From Streptomyces sp. NBC_01244 (lineage in GTDB: Bacteria; Actinomycetota; Actinomycetes; Streptomycetales; Streptomycetaceae), in the NCBI RefSeq assembly GCF_035987325.1, contig NZ_CP108488.1, positions 6,758,001 through 6,822,000 of the forward strand: DNA of 64,000 nucleotides, in the 5' to 3' direction. Position numbers and translations under genes: made by a program. Below the pieces are notes generated by a model. The model saw nothing but the letters and a program-made list of their open reading frames with translations. It had not been told where the DNA came from and searched no databases. Within the stretch, counting starts at the first letter, position 1, and every line of letters begins with the position of its first letter. Positions 49,963 through 62,918 of this stretch are shown here, in pieces.

Positions 49963-50520
49963 TCAGGCGGGCACGGCCCGGTACTCGTCGGCCCAGGCCT
50001 CGACCGAGTCGGCGGCCCGGTCGAAGGCCTCGGTCCGCGACAGGAAATCGGCGCTGTGGTCGGTCAGCAGCACCGGCAGCTCGGCGCCGCCGCGCGCGGC
50101 CACCGTTAGGGCCTGGCCCTGCACGGTCCTCGGCAGCCCGAGCCAGCGCACGGGCTGCTGCACCGTGCGGACCTCGCCGACCTGGTTCCAGGGGATCGAG
50201 CGGGTGGTGAAGAACCCCGCCACGCGCAGCCCCTTGGGGCTCACCCAGACGCCCGTGCGCAGCAGCCGCAGGGCGGAGCCGACCACGACGAGCGAGGCGA
50301 GCAGACCGCCCAGGGCGCCGGTCCAGGTGCCGGCGGCCACGATGATCACCGTGGCGAAGAGCATGAACGAGCCGAGCAGCAGCATCAGCGCGGCGATGGC
50401 CACCCGCCAGGGCCCCGGACGGTAGGGGCGACGCCAGCGGTCCGGGTCTTCGTAGGGGAGCGTCTCCCCGTTGTCGTGCGCGTCGAATGCGCCGTCGGCC
50501 GTCAGGAAGGGCAGGGGCAC
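49963..50520 (-). CDS. Membrane protein with bacterial PH-like domain
   Basis: The 185-residue protein has two membrane helices (about 38-60 and 65-85) and then a beta-rich domain with GVWVSPKGLRVAGFFTTRSIPWNQV, the usual pattern of bacterial PH-domain membrane proteins. GTG 50520 is the start. It is leftward, convergent with the dapB operon, and shares the 48-base gap with the next leftward gene. The function is unknown. Confidence 0.85.
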   Translation of the reverse strand: MPLPFLTADGAFDAHDNGETLPYEDPDRWRRPYRPGPWRVAIAALMLLLGSFMLFATVIIVAAGTWTGALGGLLASLVVVGSALRLLRTGVWVSPKGLRVAGFFTTRSIPWNQVGEVRTVQQPVRWLGLPRTVQGQALTVAARGGAELPVLLTDHSADFLSRTEAFDRAADSVEAWADEYRAVPA

Positions 50521-50568
50521 GGCAGGACCTCACTCACATGCACGTTCGGTTGGGCTGTGCCCGTGAGG

Positions 50569-50808
50569 CTACCGTCCCTCGGATGCCTCCGACTGCTGCG
50601 ACTTCGCCGGTGCGTGGCTCGGCTGCAGTGCGGGGATGCCGAAGAGCAGCGATCCGACGAGTCCCGCCACGACGGTCAGCCCGACCAGACTACGGGCGGC
50701 GATCTGGGTCTTGCCCAGACTCTCGCGCGGCGGCGGAGTGACGTTGCTGCGGAATCGGTCGGCCTCGGCGACGAAGGCGAACGGGACGGGTTCGCGCCGG
50801 CGGAACAT
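50569..50808 (-). CDS. Small single-pass membrane protein
   Basis: The 79-residue protein starts at ATG 50808 with GAGGAG ten bases upstream. It has a basic N-terminus, one hydrophobic helix (SLVGLTVVAGLVGSLLFGI, about 45-63) and a short Ser/Gln/Glu-rich tail. It is probably co-transcribed with the PH-domain gene to its left. No family was recognised. Confidence 0.75.
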   Translation of the reverse strand: MFRRREPVPFAFVAEADRFRSNVTPPPRESLGKTQIAARSLVGLTVVAGLVGSLLFGIPALQPSHAPAKSQQSEASEGR

Positions 50809-50992
50809 GGGAACGACTCTCCTCACGGTCGGGGCCCTGGGGGCGGTGGGTGCGGGATGGACGGACGTTCTACCGGGTAGGACGCGCGAAAGGCCCGATC
50901 GGTGCCGTTTTTCGGGACATTAACCAAATTTTATGGCACCGCGTCAGCTCCGCCGATGACGGCCGGTCGGTGCCCCGTACGGCCCGATCACC

Positions 50993-51020
50993 CTTGTTCC
51001 GCACGGATGTGCGGAACAAG
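50993..51020. repeat. Perfect 12-bp inverted repeat upstream of dapA
   Basis: CTTGTTCCGCAC pairs with GTGCGGAACAAG across GGAT. It lies 15 bases upstream of a -35-like TTGCCA. It could be an operator, or a terminator left from a gene no longer present. Confidence 0.8.
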
Positions 51021-51035
51021 TCCGAAGTGTCCGTA

Positions 51036-51065
51036 TTGCCACGTTTCGTAAAGTTCATCTAGGCT
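51036..51065 (+). promoter_or_regulatory. Sigma70-type promoter upstream of dapA
   Basis: TTGCCA (51036-51041), an 18-base spacer and TAGGCT (51060-51065) match a principal-sigma promoter and would give a leader of about 110 bases. Confidence 0.5.
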
Positions 51066-51167
51066 GATCAAACGGACCCGGCACTGCTTGAACCCCCGAG
51101 CAGGCAGTGCCGGGCTCCAACACCCTCATCACGTCCCCCGAGGGGACACCGCGAGCATGGCAGCGAG

Positions 51168-51173
51168 TAGCGT
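51168..51173 (+). promoter_or_regulatory. -10 element placed for leaderless dapA transcription
   Basis: TAGCGT ends seven bases before ATG 51181, and the start codon has no Shine-Dalgarno sequence. This supports ATG 51181 over an upstream in-frame ATG at 51157. Confidence 0.55.
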
Positions 51174-51180
51174 GTTACCC

Positions 51181-52080
51181 ATGGCTCCGATCTCGACTCC
51201 GCAGACCCCCTTCGGGCGGGTCCTCACCGCCATGATCACGCCGTTTACGGCGGATGGCGCACTTGACCTCGATGGCGCGCAGCAGCTCGCCGTCCACCTG
51301 GTGGACGCAGGCAACGACGGCCTGATCATCAACGGCACCACCGGTGAGTCGCCGACCACCACTGACGCGGAGAAAAACGACCTCGTACGAGCCGTACTCG
51401 AAGCGGTCGGAGACCGGGCCCACGTGGTCGCCGGCATCGGGACCAATGACACCCGTCACACCCTCGAGCTGGCCCGTCAGGCCGAGCGCACCGGCGCCCA
51501 CGGCCTGCTCGCGGTCACCCCCTACTACAGCAAGCCGCCGCAGGAAGGCCTCTTCCGGCACTTCACGGCGATCGCCGACGCCACCGAGCTCCCGGTCATG
51601 CTCTACGACATCCCGGGCCGCAGCGGTGTCCCGATCAATACGGAAACACTCGTCCGGCTGGCCGAGCACCCCCGTATCGTTGCCAACAAGGACGCCAAGG
51701 GCGACCTCGGACGCGCCAGCTGGGCCATCGCACAGAGCGGCCTGGCCTGGTACTCCGGCGACGACATGCTGAACCTGCCGCTCCTGTCGGTCGGCGCGGT
51801 CGGCTTCGTCTCCGTGGTCGGTCACGTGGTCTCCCCCGAGCTCCGCGAGATGCTCGAGGCCCACTTGGGCGGCGACGTCCAGAAGGCCACCGAGATCCAC
51901 CAGAAGCTGCTCCCCGTCTTCACCGGCATGTTCCGCACCCAGGGTGTGATCACCACCAAGGGCGCGCTGAACCTGCAGGGCCTGCCCGCGGGCCCGCTGC
52001 GGCTCCCGCTGGTCGAGCTGACCGCCGAGGAGACGGCGCAGCTCAAGATCGATCTTGCCGCCGGCGGGGTACAGCTCTGA
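51181..52080 (+). CDS. dapA: 4-hydroxy-tetrahydrodipicolinate synthase
   Basis: DapA condenses pyruvate with aspartate semialdehyde, the first committed step to lysine and diaminopimelate. The 299-residue TIM barrel has NGTTGESPTT, VTPYYSKPP, LYDIPGRSG and the Schiff-base Lys170 in VANKDAKGDL. ATG 51181 gives the standard N-terminus and fits leaderless transcription from TAGCGT. RNase J follows after 117 bases. Confidence 0.97.
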   Translation: MAPISTPQTPFGRVLTAMITPFTADGALDLDGAQQLAVHLVDAGNDGLIINGTTGESPTTTDAEKNDLVRAVLEAVGDRAHVVAGIGTNDTRHTLELARQAERTGAHGLLAVTPYYSKPPQEGLFRHFTAIADATELPVMLYDIPGRSGVPINTETLVRLAEHPRIVANKDAKGDLGRASWAIAQSGLAWYSGDDMLNLPLLSVGAVGFVSVVGHVVSPELREMLEAHLGGDVQKATEIHQKLLPVFTGMFRTQGVITTKGALNLQGLPAGPLRLPLVELTAEETAQLKIDLAAGGVQL

Positions 52081-52197
52081 CATCAGACTTCACAACTGAA
52101 TAAGCAGAACCACACAAGACAACAGCAAGTGCACGAATTGACATGCGCGCCACGTGCCTCGACGGGTACGTGGCCGCGCGTGGTGAAGGAGAACCTT

Positions 52198-53883
52198 TTG
52201 AGCCATCCGCATCCTGAACTCGGTCCGCCGCCGAAGCTCCCCAAGGGCGGCCTTCGGGTCACCCCCCTGGGCGGGCTCGGTGAGATCGGCCGCAACATGA
52301 CCGTCTTCGAGTTCGACGGCCGCCTGCTCATCGTCGACTGCGGTGTCCTGTTCCCCGAAGAGGAGCAGCCGGGCATCGACCTGATCCTGCCGGACTTCTC
52401 GTCCATCAGGGACCGGCTCGACGACATCGAGGGCATCGTCCTCACGCACGGCCACGAGGACCACATCGGCGCCGTCCCCTACCTCCTCCGGGAGAAGCCG
52501 GACATCCCGCTGATCGGCTCCAAGCTGACGCTGGCGCTCATCGAGGCCAAGCTCCAGGAGCACCGCATCCGCCCCTACACCCTCGAGGTGAAGGAAGGCG
52601 AGCGCGAGAACCTCGGCCCCTTCGACTGCGAGTTCATCGCGGTCAACCACTCCATCCCGGACGCCCTGGCCGTGGCCATCCGCACCGGCGCCGGCATGGT
52701 CGTGTGCACCGGCGACTTCAAGATGGACCAGCTCCCGCTGGACAACCGCCTCACCGACCTGCACGCCTTCGCGCGCCTGAGCGAAGAGGGCATCGACCTT
52801 CTCCTCTCGGACTCGACGAACGCCGAGGTCCCGGGCTTCGTCCCGCCCGAGCGCGAGATCTCCAACGTGCTGCGCACGGTGTTCGCCAACGCCAACAACC
52901 GGATCATCGTGGCGAGCTTCGCGAGCCACGTGCACCGCATCCAGCAGATCCTCGACGCCGCTCACGAGTACGGCCGCAGGGTCGCCTTCGTCGGCCGCTC
53001 GATGGTCCGCAACATGGGCATCGCCCGTGACCTGGGCTACCTGAAGGTTCCGGCAGGCCTGGTCGTGGACGTCAAGACCCTCGACGACCTGCCGGCCCAC
53101 GAGGTCGTCCTGGTCTGCACGGGTTCGCAGGGCGAGCCGATGGCTGCCCTGTCCCGCATGGCGAACCGCGATCACCAGATCCGGATCGTCCCGGGCGACA
53201 CGGTCATCCTGGCCTCGTCGCTCATCCCGGGCAACGAGAACGCGGTCTACCGCGTGATCAACGGCCTGACCCGCTGGGGCGCCAACGTCGTGCACAAGGG
53301 CAACGCCAAGGTGCACGTCTCCGGCCACGCCTCCGCCGGCGAGCTGCTGTACTTCTACAACATCTGCAAGCCGCGGAACCTGATGCCGGTCCACGGCGAA
53401 TGGCGCCACCTGCGCGCCAACGCCGAGCTCGGCGCCCTGACGGGCGTACCGAAGGACCGCATCGTCATCGCCGAGGACGGCGTCGTCGTCGACCTCATCG
53501 ACGGCAAGGCCCGCATCTCGGGCAAGGTCCAGGCCGGCTATGTCTACGTGGACGGCCTCTCGGTCGGCGACGTCACCGAAGCCCACCTCAAGGACCGCAA
53601 GATCCTCGGTGACGAGGGCATCATCTCGGTCTACGTCGTGGTGGACAGCACCACGGGCAAGATCGTCAGCGGCCCGAACATCCAGGCCCGCGGCTCCGGC
53701 ATCGAGGACTCGGCGTTCTCCTCCGTCCTGCCGAAGATCGAGGAAGCCATCGCCCGCGCCGCAGCGGACGGTGTGGCCGAGCCGCACCAGATCCAGCAGC
53801 TCATCCGCCGCACGATGGGCAAGTGGGTCTCGGACGGCTACCGCCGCCGCCCGATGATCCTCCCGGTCGTCGTCGAGGTCTGA
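52198..53883 (+). CDS. rnj: Ribonuclease J
   Basis: RNase J is a metallo-beta-lactamase-fold nuclease with endonuclease and 5'-3' exonuclease activity, central to mRNA decay and rRNA maturation. The 561-residue product has the zinc motif THGHEDH at residues 83-89, beta-CASP motifs such as LVCTGSQGEPMAALSRM and the C-terminal domain with VYVDGLSVGDV. I chose TTG 52198 because AAGGAG lies six bases before it and the product begins MSHPHPELG; a GTG at 52183 would overlap that site. It lies directly upstream of the rRNA operon. Confidence 0.95.
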   Translation: MSHPHPELGPPPKLPKGGLRVTPLGGLGEIGRNMTVFEFDGRLLIVDCGVLFPEEEQPGIDLILPDFSSIRDRLDDIEGIVLTHGHEDHIGAVPYLLREKPDIPLIGSKLTLALIEAKLQEHRIRPYTLEVKEGERENLGPFDCEFIAVNHSIPDALAVAIRTGAGMVVCTGDFKMDQLPLDNRLTDLHAFARLSEEGIDLLLSDSTNAEVPGFVPPEREISNVLRTVFANANNRIIVASFASHVHRIQQILDAAHEYGRRVAFVGRSMVRNMGIARDLGYLKVPAGLVVDVKTLDDLPAHEVVLVCTGSQGEPMAALSRMANRDHQIRIVPGDTVILASSLIPGNENAVYRVINGLTRWGANVVHKGNAKVHVSGHASAGELLYFYNICKPRNLMPVHGEWRHLRANAELGALTGVPKDRIVIAEDGVVVDLIDGKARISGKVQAGYVYVDGLSVGDVTEAHLKDRKILGDEGIISVYVVVDSTTGKIVSGPNIQARGSGIEDSAFSSVLPKIEEAIARAAADGVAEPHQIQQLIRRTMGKWVSDGYRRRPMILPVVVEV

Positions 53884-53905
53884 GCCTCGCCGTAGCGACC
53901 ACACC

Positions 53906-53945
53906 GGAGCGGGGCAACCGGATTTGCATCCGAGGGCCCCGCTCC
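53906..53945 (+). terminator. Terminator after rnj
   Basis: A 10-bp stem GGAGCGGGGC/GCCCCGCTCC (53906-53915 with 53936-53945) encloses a 5-bp inner stem and starts 22 bases after the rnj stop. It separates rnj from the rRNA promoters. Confidence 0.8.
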
Positions 53946-54043
53946 AGTACGTTTACGTCTCCACCTCGCACGACACCCCGGCACACACGTGTGCCCGGCC
54001 ATGTCGATGCGGGCGGGTGGGATTCCAGAGCAGGGAAACCTGA

Positions 54044-54049
54044 TAAAGT
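54044..54049 (+). promoter_or_regulatory. rrn: rRNA operon promoter -10, first tandem copy
   Basis: TAAAGT in the context CTGATAAAGTCTGG resembles the two downstream copies. The region at -35 (about 54021-54026) is not canonical. Confidence 0.55.
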
Positions 54050-54129
54050 CTGGCTCGCCCGAAAGGGAATGGCTCTCCAATGGCCGTCCAATTCAAATCC
54101 AAGTCGGAAGCGACACGGAAATGATCTGG

Positions 54130-54135
54130 TAGAGT
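54130..54135 (+). promoter_or_regulatory. rrn: rRNA operon promoter -10, second tandem copy
   Basis: TAGAGT in CTGGTAGAGTTGG lies 86 bases after the first copy, with a similar upstream CGGAAG element. Confidence 0.55.
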
Positions 54136-54222
54136 TGGAATCGCAGGAAAGGGAAAACGCGAAAGCGAAGAACTGGAAAGCGAAACCCGCTTCGACCGGG
54201 AATCGGACACGAAAGAGTCTGA

Positions 54223-54228
54223 TAGAGT
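54223..54228 (+). promoter_or_regulatory. rrn: rRNA operon promoter -10, third tandem copy
   Basis: TAGAGT in CTGATAGAGTCGG lies 93 bases after the second copy, with upstream GGGAATCGG. Tandem promoters are known for streptomycete rRNA operons. Confidence 0.6.
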
Positions 54229-54295
54229 CGGAAACGCAAGAACAGAACGAAAGCCCGGAGGAAAGCCCGAGAGGGTGAGTACAAAGGAAGCGTCC

Positions 54296-54318
54296 GTTCC
54301 TTGAGAACTCAACAGCGT
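54296..54318 (+). promoter_or_regulatory. boxA-type antitermination sequence in the rRNA leader
   Basis: CTTGAGAACTCAACAGCGTG matches the actinobacterial boxA-like leader element and recurs, slightly changed, in the 16S-23S spacer at 56289-56306. Confidence 0.6.
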
Positions 54319-54514
54319 GCCAAAAATCAACGCCAAAAAGTTGATACCCCGTCCATTTCGGTGGATGAGGTTCCTTTGAAAAAGACCTGTGAGGTCACGG
54401 CTTCGGCTGGGATGCTTGCAGGCAATTACACAGCGAGGATGCAGTGGACGGTCGGTCTTATTCCGACATGACTGTCCCGCTCTAAGTGCGTGTGCACCGG
54501 ATTACCGGTAAACA

Positions 54515-59445
<4,931 letters not shown>

Positions 59446-59517
59446 AGTTGCTCGCGTCCACTGTGTTAGTTCTGAAGTAACGAACTGTGTCATATCCGGT
59501 TTGGTTAACTTCATAGT

Positions 59518-59637
59518 GTTTCGGTGGTCATAGCGTTAGGGAAACGCCCGGTTTACATTCCGAACCCGGAAGCTAAGCCTTTCAGCGCCGATGGTACTGC
59601 AGGGGGGACCCTGTGGGAGAGTAGGACGCCGCCGAAC
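59518..59637 (+). rRNA. rrf: 5S ribosomal RNA
   Basis: It is typical of actinobacterial 5S RNA, from GTTTCGGTGGTCATAGCG to GACGCCGCCGAAC. The loop after the first CCGG of helix III has one more T than the form I know (CCGGTTTACATTCC instead of CCGGTTACATTCC). Ends are approximate. Confidence 0.95.
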
Positions 59638-59642
59638 AACCC

Positions 59643-59718
59643 GCCCTTTTAGCTCAGTCGGTAGAGCGTCTCCATGGTAAGGAGAAGGTCAACGGTTCGA
59701 TTCCGTTAAAGGGCTCCA
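59643..59718 (+). tRNA. tRNA-Thr (anticodon GGT)
   Basis: The 76-base cloverleaf is complete. Acceptor GCCCTTT pairs with AAAGGGC, D stem GCTC with GAGC, anticodon stem TCTCC with GGAGA around ATGGTAA (anticodon GGT, reading ACC), and T stem AACGG with CCGTT. The CCA end is encoded. It starts about six bases after 5S and precedes a T-run terminator, so it is probably transcribed with the rRNA operon. Confidence 0.95.
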
Positions 59719-59725
59719 AAACGAG

Positions 59726-59755
59726 AAGGCCCCCGCCATTGGCGGGGGCCTTTTT
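59726..59755 (+). terminator. Terminator of the rRNA-tRNA operon
   Basis: A perfect 12-bp stem (59726-59737 with 59741-59752) has an ATT loop and continues into a T run (59751-59755). It is the most canonical Rho-independent terminator in the window. Confidence 0.92.
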
Positions 59756-59904
59756 GCGTTCCCCGAGTTTTCCCCGTTGCGCGTGAGAGGGGTCCGGGAC
59801 CTCCTGTCAAGCCCCGAATCTTCGGGCCGTGACCGGGGGTGGGGTTCGGGGCGCAATGGGATCAGCAGGAGTTCCAAGCCCCTCGATCCACGGGAGGAAC
59901 GCTC

Positions 59905-60120
59905 ATGAGTACCGAACGGATCCGACACCTCGCCCGCACGGTCAGGACGACCGTGGCTGCCCACGGCGGCTCCCCGTCTCCGTCCCCGTCCCCGTCTCCG
60001 TCACCTTCCCGGTCCGGCACCGGCCGCGACGCGGTCGTCGATACGGGCAGCAGTACGCCCTGGACCACGGAAATGGCGGCCCCGTCCTTCATGATCCTGG
60101 TGGCCGGGCCCCGTCGCTGA
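59905..60120 (+). CDS. Small Ser-Pro-repeat protein, unknown
   Basis: The 71-residue frame starts at ATG 59905 with GGGAGGAA six bases upstream. The product has a short basic helix (MSTERIRHLARTVRTTVAAH), a run of Ser-Pro dipeptides at about 23-35 encoded by hexanucleotide repeats, and a C-terminal part ending PSFMILVAGPRR. It contains no cysteines or membrane helix. The strong ribosome-binding site and the position between the tRNA terminator and the phosphatase gene support expression. I recognise no family; a ribosomally made peptide precursor is conceivable but unsupported. Confidence 0.6.
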   Translation: MSTERIRHLARTVRTTVAAHGGSPSPSPSPSPSPSRSGTGRDAVVDTGSSTPWTTEMAAPSFMILVAGPRR

Positions 60121-60140
60121 GTGGTGTGGCGCGACGGCGT

Positions 60141-62663
60141 TCAGTCGCCGTCGCGCTGCTGGGGGATACGGAAGGCCAGGATGGCCATGTCGTCGGAGGC
60201 GGGTTCGGCGGCGAAGCGTTCCACCGCGCGCAGGACGCGGGAGGCGACGGCGCCGGCCGTGAGGCCCGTACAGGTGGTGAGGACCTCGGCGAGGCCGTCG
60301 TCGCCGAGCATGCGGGTGCCCTCGCGGCGCTCGGTGACGCCGTCGGTGACGCAGAGGAGGACGTCGCCCGGGTCCAGGGTGAGGGTCTGCTCGTAGAGGT
60401 CCAGGTCGTCCAGGACTCCGAGGAGCGGCTGCGGGTCGGCGGCGGAGGTCACCTCGCCGTTCGGGCGCAGGCGCAGCGGCAGGGGGTGGCCCGCGCAGAC
60501 GACCTTCATGTGGGCGCCGCCGTCGGGCTGGGGGTGCAGCTCGCCGTAGAGGAGCGTCAGGAAGCGGCTGCGGTCGCCCTCGTCGAGGATGGCCGCGTTG
60601 AGGCGCTCCAGTACGGCCGGGCCGCCGAGGCCCTCGCGGGCCAGGAGACGCAGGGCGTGGCGGGCCAGACCGGTGACGGCGGCCGCCTCCGGGCCCGTAC
60701 CGCAGACATCGCCGATGGCGAAGCCGTAGACGCCGGGGCGGATCGGGAAGACGTCATAGAAGTCGCCGCCCACTTCGTTGCCCTCGCCGGCGGCGCGGTA
60801 GATGACCTCGACCTCGATGCCGGGGATGGTGGGGGAGCCGGGCGGCAGCAGGCTGCGCTGGAGCGAGCGGCTGATGGCGGTGCGCTCGGAGTACAGGCGG
60901 GCGTTGTCCAGGGCGAGGGCGGCGCGGCGGGAGAGGTCCTCGGCGAGTTCGAGGATCTCCTGCCGGAAGTGCTCCTCGGAGGGCTTGCCGAGGGTCAGCA
61001 TGCCGATGACGCGGTTGCGGGCCAGGAGCGGGAGGACCACGGTCTCGCCGCCGACCGCCAGGGAGGTCTCGGGCCAGGGACGGGCGCCGGACTCGCGGAC
61101 CGGGTCGGGCGGGCTGACCTGGGCGAGCAGGGCCTTGAGACCGTCGATGCGTTCCTCGTCCTCGTGCAGGACGTACGAGAGGAACGGGTCGGAGGACTGG
61201 TCGGCGATCGTGTAGACGGCGCACCAGGTGGCGAGGGTGGGGACGGTCATCTGGGCCATGAGGGCCAGGGTCTGGTCCCGGTCCAGGGTGCCGGCGAGCA
61301 GGTCGGAGGCCTCGACGAGGAAGGAGAGGGAGCCGCGGCGCAGTCGTTCGAGCTCGCCGAGGCGGGCCGATTCCACGGCGAGGGCGATGCGGTCCGCGGC
61401 GAACTGCAGGCGCAGGGCGTCGTCGTTGGAGTAGCGGCCGGGGATCTCGGCGGCGACGCCGAGCGAGCCGGTGAGACGGCCCTCCACCTTGAGGGGGACG
61501 GTGATGGCGGAGCGCATGCCGGTGGCTTCCAGGAGGGGTACCGCACCGGGGACGACGATGAGGTCCTCGTGGACGGCGGGCATGCGGGCGCTGCCGTACC
61601 GGTTGGTGCCGGCCTCGACGGGGACGCGGGCGAACCGCTGGCGGGTGGAGGGCAGACCGGTGGTGGCGCGGACTTCGAGCTCGGTCTCGTCGTCGGTGGC
61701 GAGCAGGAGGAAGGCGGAGTCGGCGTCGAGGAGGTCGCGGGCGCGTTCCACGGTGCGCTGGAGGAGGCCGTCGAGGTCGTCGGGGGCGGGGGAGCCGATG
61801 AAGATCTCGAAGGGGTCCGTGGGGCGGGCCTCGGTGAGGTGGCCGCCGTCCATGGGGACGCGTACGGGGCTCTGCAGCAGGGCGCGCTCGTCGTCGTGGA
61901 CGAGCAGACAGACGATGGAGGGCTCGCCGTGGGCATCGCGGACCCGCAGGTGGGAGGCGTAGATCGGGATGACGCGGCCGTCGGCGCCGCGGATGCCGTA
62001 GCTGCCCTCCCAGCGGGACAGGCGCAGGGCCTCGGCGATGCCGGTGCCGGTGCCGGGGGTCTGCGGCCAGGCGGCGAGCTCGGCGAGCGGGCGGCCGACC
62101 GCCTTCGAGGCGAGGTGGCCGAAGATGATCTCGGCGTCCTCGTTCCAGGCGGAGACGATGCCGGCGGAGTCGATCTGGAGGACGGCGACGCGGACCCGGC
62201 TGTCGGCCAGGGGCAGGAGCTGGTCGGGGACCACGGGTCCCGCGGAGCGGGTACCGACCGGACGGTCCGGCATGTCGAGCCGGAACCACACGTGCTTGTG
62301 CGTGGCCGTGTACTCGACGCCCCAGCGGGTGGCGAGGGCGGCGCAGAGCATGAGCCCGCGGCCGTTCTCGCGGTCGGGGTCCGCGTACGGGCGGTCGCCG
62401 GGGTGCTGGAGCGGGAGCTCGCGCTCCGGGTAGCGGTCGGCGACCTCGACCCGTACGCCGTCCTCGGTGCGCAGGCACAGGACTTCGGCGCGGGTGCCGG
62501 CGTGGACCACGGCGTTGGTGACGAGCTCGCTGGTGAGGACCACGGCGTCGTCGACGATGTCCGCGAAACCCCAGCCCTGGAGGGTGTCGCGGACGAATGC
62601 GCGGGCAGCAGCGACTGAACGCCCCTGTGGATCGAAACTGGCAGCCGCCCGTGCCGTGATCAC
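60141..62663 (-). CDS. SpoIIE-type PP2C phosphatase with HATPase, PAS and GAF domains
   Basis: The 840-residue protein combines an N-terminal RsbW-like ATPase domain (about 10-135; ELVTNAVVHAG and ENGRGLML boxes), a PAS domain (about 155-260) and two GAF-type domains (about 295-440 and 465-600). The C-terminal SpoIIE/PP2C phosphatase (about 620-835) has the metal residues of NEVGGDFYD, IGDVCGTG, VTDGVTE and SDDMAILAF. Such proteins regulate sigma factors or partner-switching anti-sigma antagonists. Having both a kinase-type and a phosphatase module suggests a self-contained switch. GTG 62663 has AAGGAG upstream. It is divergent from the sensor kinase gene to its right. Confidence 0.93.
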   Translation of the reverse strand: MITARAAASFDPQGRSVAAARAFVRDTLQGWGFADIVDDAVVLTSELVTNAVVHAGTRAEVLCLRTEDGVRVEVADRYPERELPLQHPGDRPYADPDRENGRGLMLCAALATRWGVEYTATHKHVWFRLDMPDRPVGTRSAGPVVPDQLLPLADSRVRVAVLQIDSAGIVSAWNEDAEIIFGHLASKAVGRPLAELAAWPQTPGTGTGIAEALRLSRWEGSYGIRGADGRVIPIYASHLRVRDAHGEPSIVCLLVHDDERALLQSPVRVPMDGGHLTEARPTDPFEIFIGSPAPDDLDGLLQRTVERARDLLDADSAFLLLATDDETELEVRATTGLPSTRQRFARVPVEAGTNRYGSARMPAVHEDLIVVPGAVPLLEATGMRSAITVPLKVEGRLTGSLGVAAEIPGRYSNDDALRLQFAADRIALAVESARLGELERLRRGSLSFLVEASDLLAGTLDRDQTLALMAQMTVPTLATWCAVYTIADQSSDPFLSYVLHEDEERIDGLKALLAQVSPPDPVRESGARPWPETSLAVGGETVVLPLLARNRVIGMLTLGKPSEEHFRQEILELAEDLSRRAALALDNARLYSERTAISRSLQRSLLPPGSPTIPGIEVEVIYRAAGEGNEVGGDFYDVFPIRPGVYGFAIGDVCGTGPEAAAVTGLARHALRLLAREGLGGPAVLERLNAAILDEGDRSRFLTLLYGELHPQPDGGAHMKVVCAGHPLPLRLRPNGEVTSAADPQPLLGVLDDLDLYEQTLTLDPGDVLLCVTDGVTERREGTRMLGDDGLAEVLTTCTGLTAGAVASRVLRAVERFAAEPASDDMAILAFRIPQQRDGD

Positions 62664-62918
62664 AAGTCTCCTTCGACGCGGTGGACAACGGATGCCAGGT
62701 TACTTACCTTCGCGGTCGCCATGGTGCCGTCGTCTGGGAATCCACCCGCAGGGTGTGGCCGGTGTGCGATGGTGCCGGAGTGTTATGGCCAGGTTCGGCC
62801 GGGGTGAAACACTGGGCAGGCTTGGAGTCACGCAGGAGACGGGCACGGCGTAGATGGACGCAGTCTGATGAACAAGATGCCCGGTGGAACAGTGGTCGAC
62901 CCCTTCGGGAGGGACACG

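Larger units (their letters stand above)
50809..51180. other. 372-base region upstream of dapA, position usually taken by thyX
   Basis: No gene is present. It contains a perfect 12-bp inverted repeat with a 4-base spacer (50993-51004 with 51009-51020), a promoter-like pair (51036-51065) and a leaderless-type -10 at 51168. A short AT-rich patch (50908-50935) contrasts with the flanks. Leftward promoters for the small membrane protein should also lie here. Confidence 0.7.

Noticed and set aside
51157..51180. Upstream ATG 51157 as the dapA start
   Set aside because: It would add eight residues not typical of DapA, and the -10 TAGCGT lies between it and ATG 51181.
59643..59718. tRNA as an integration site for a mobile element downstream
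   Set aside because: No integrase, no repeated tRNA 3' end and no foreign composition follow; core genes continue.
59829..62618. A 929-codon rightward frame opposite the PP2C phosphatase
   Set aside because: It is the reverse-strand shadow of a protein with clear HATPase, GAF and PP2C motifs.
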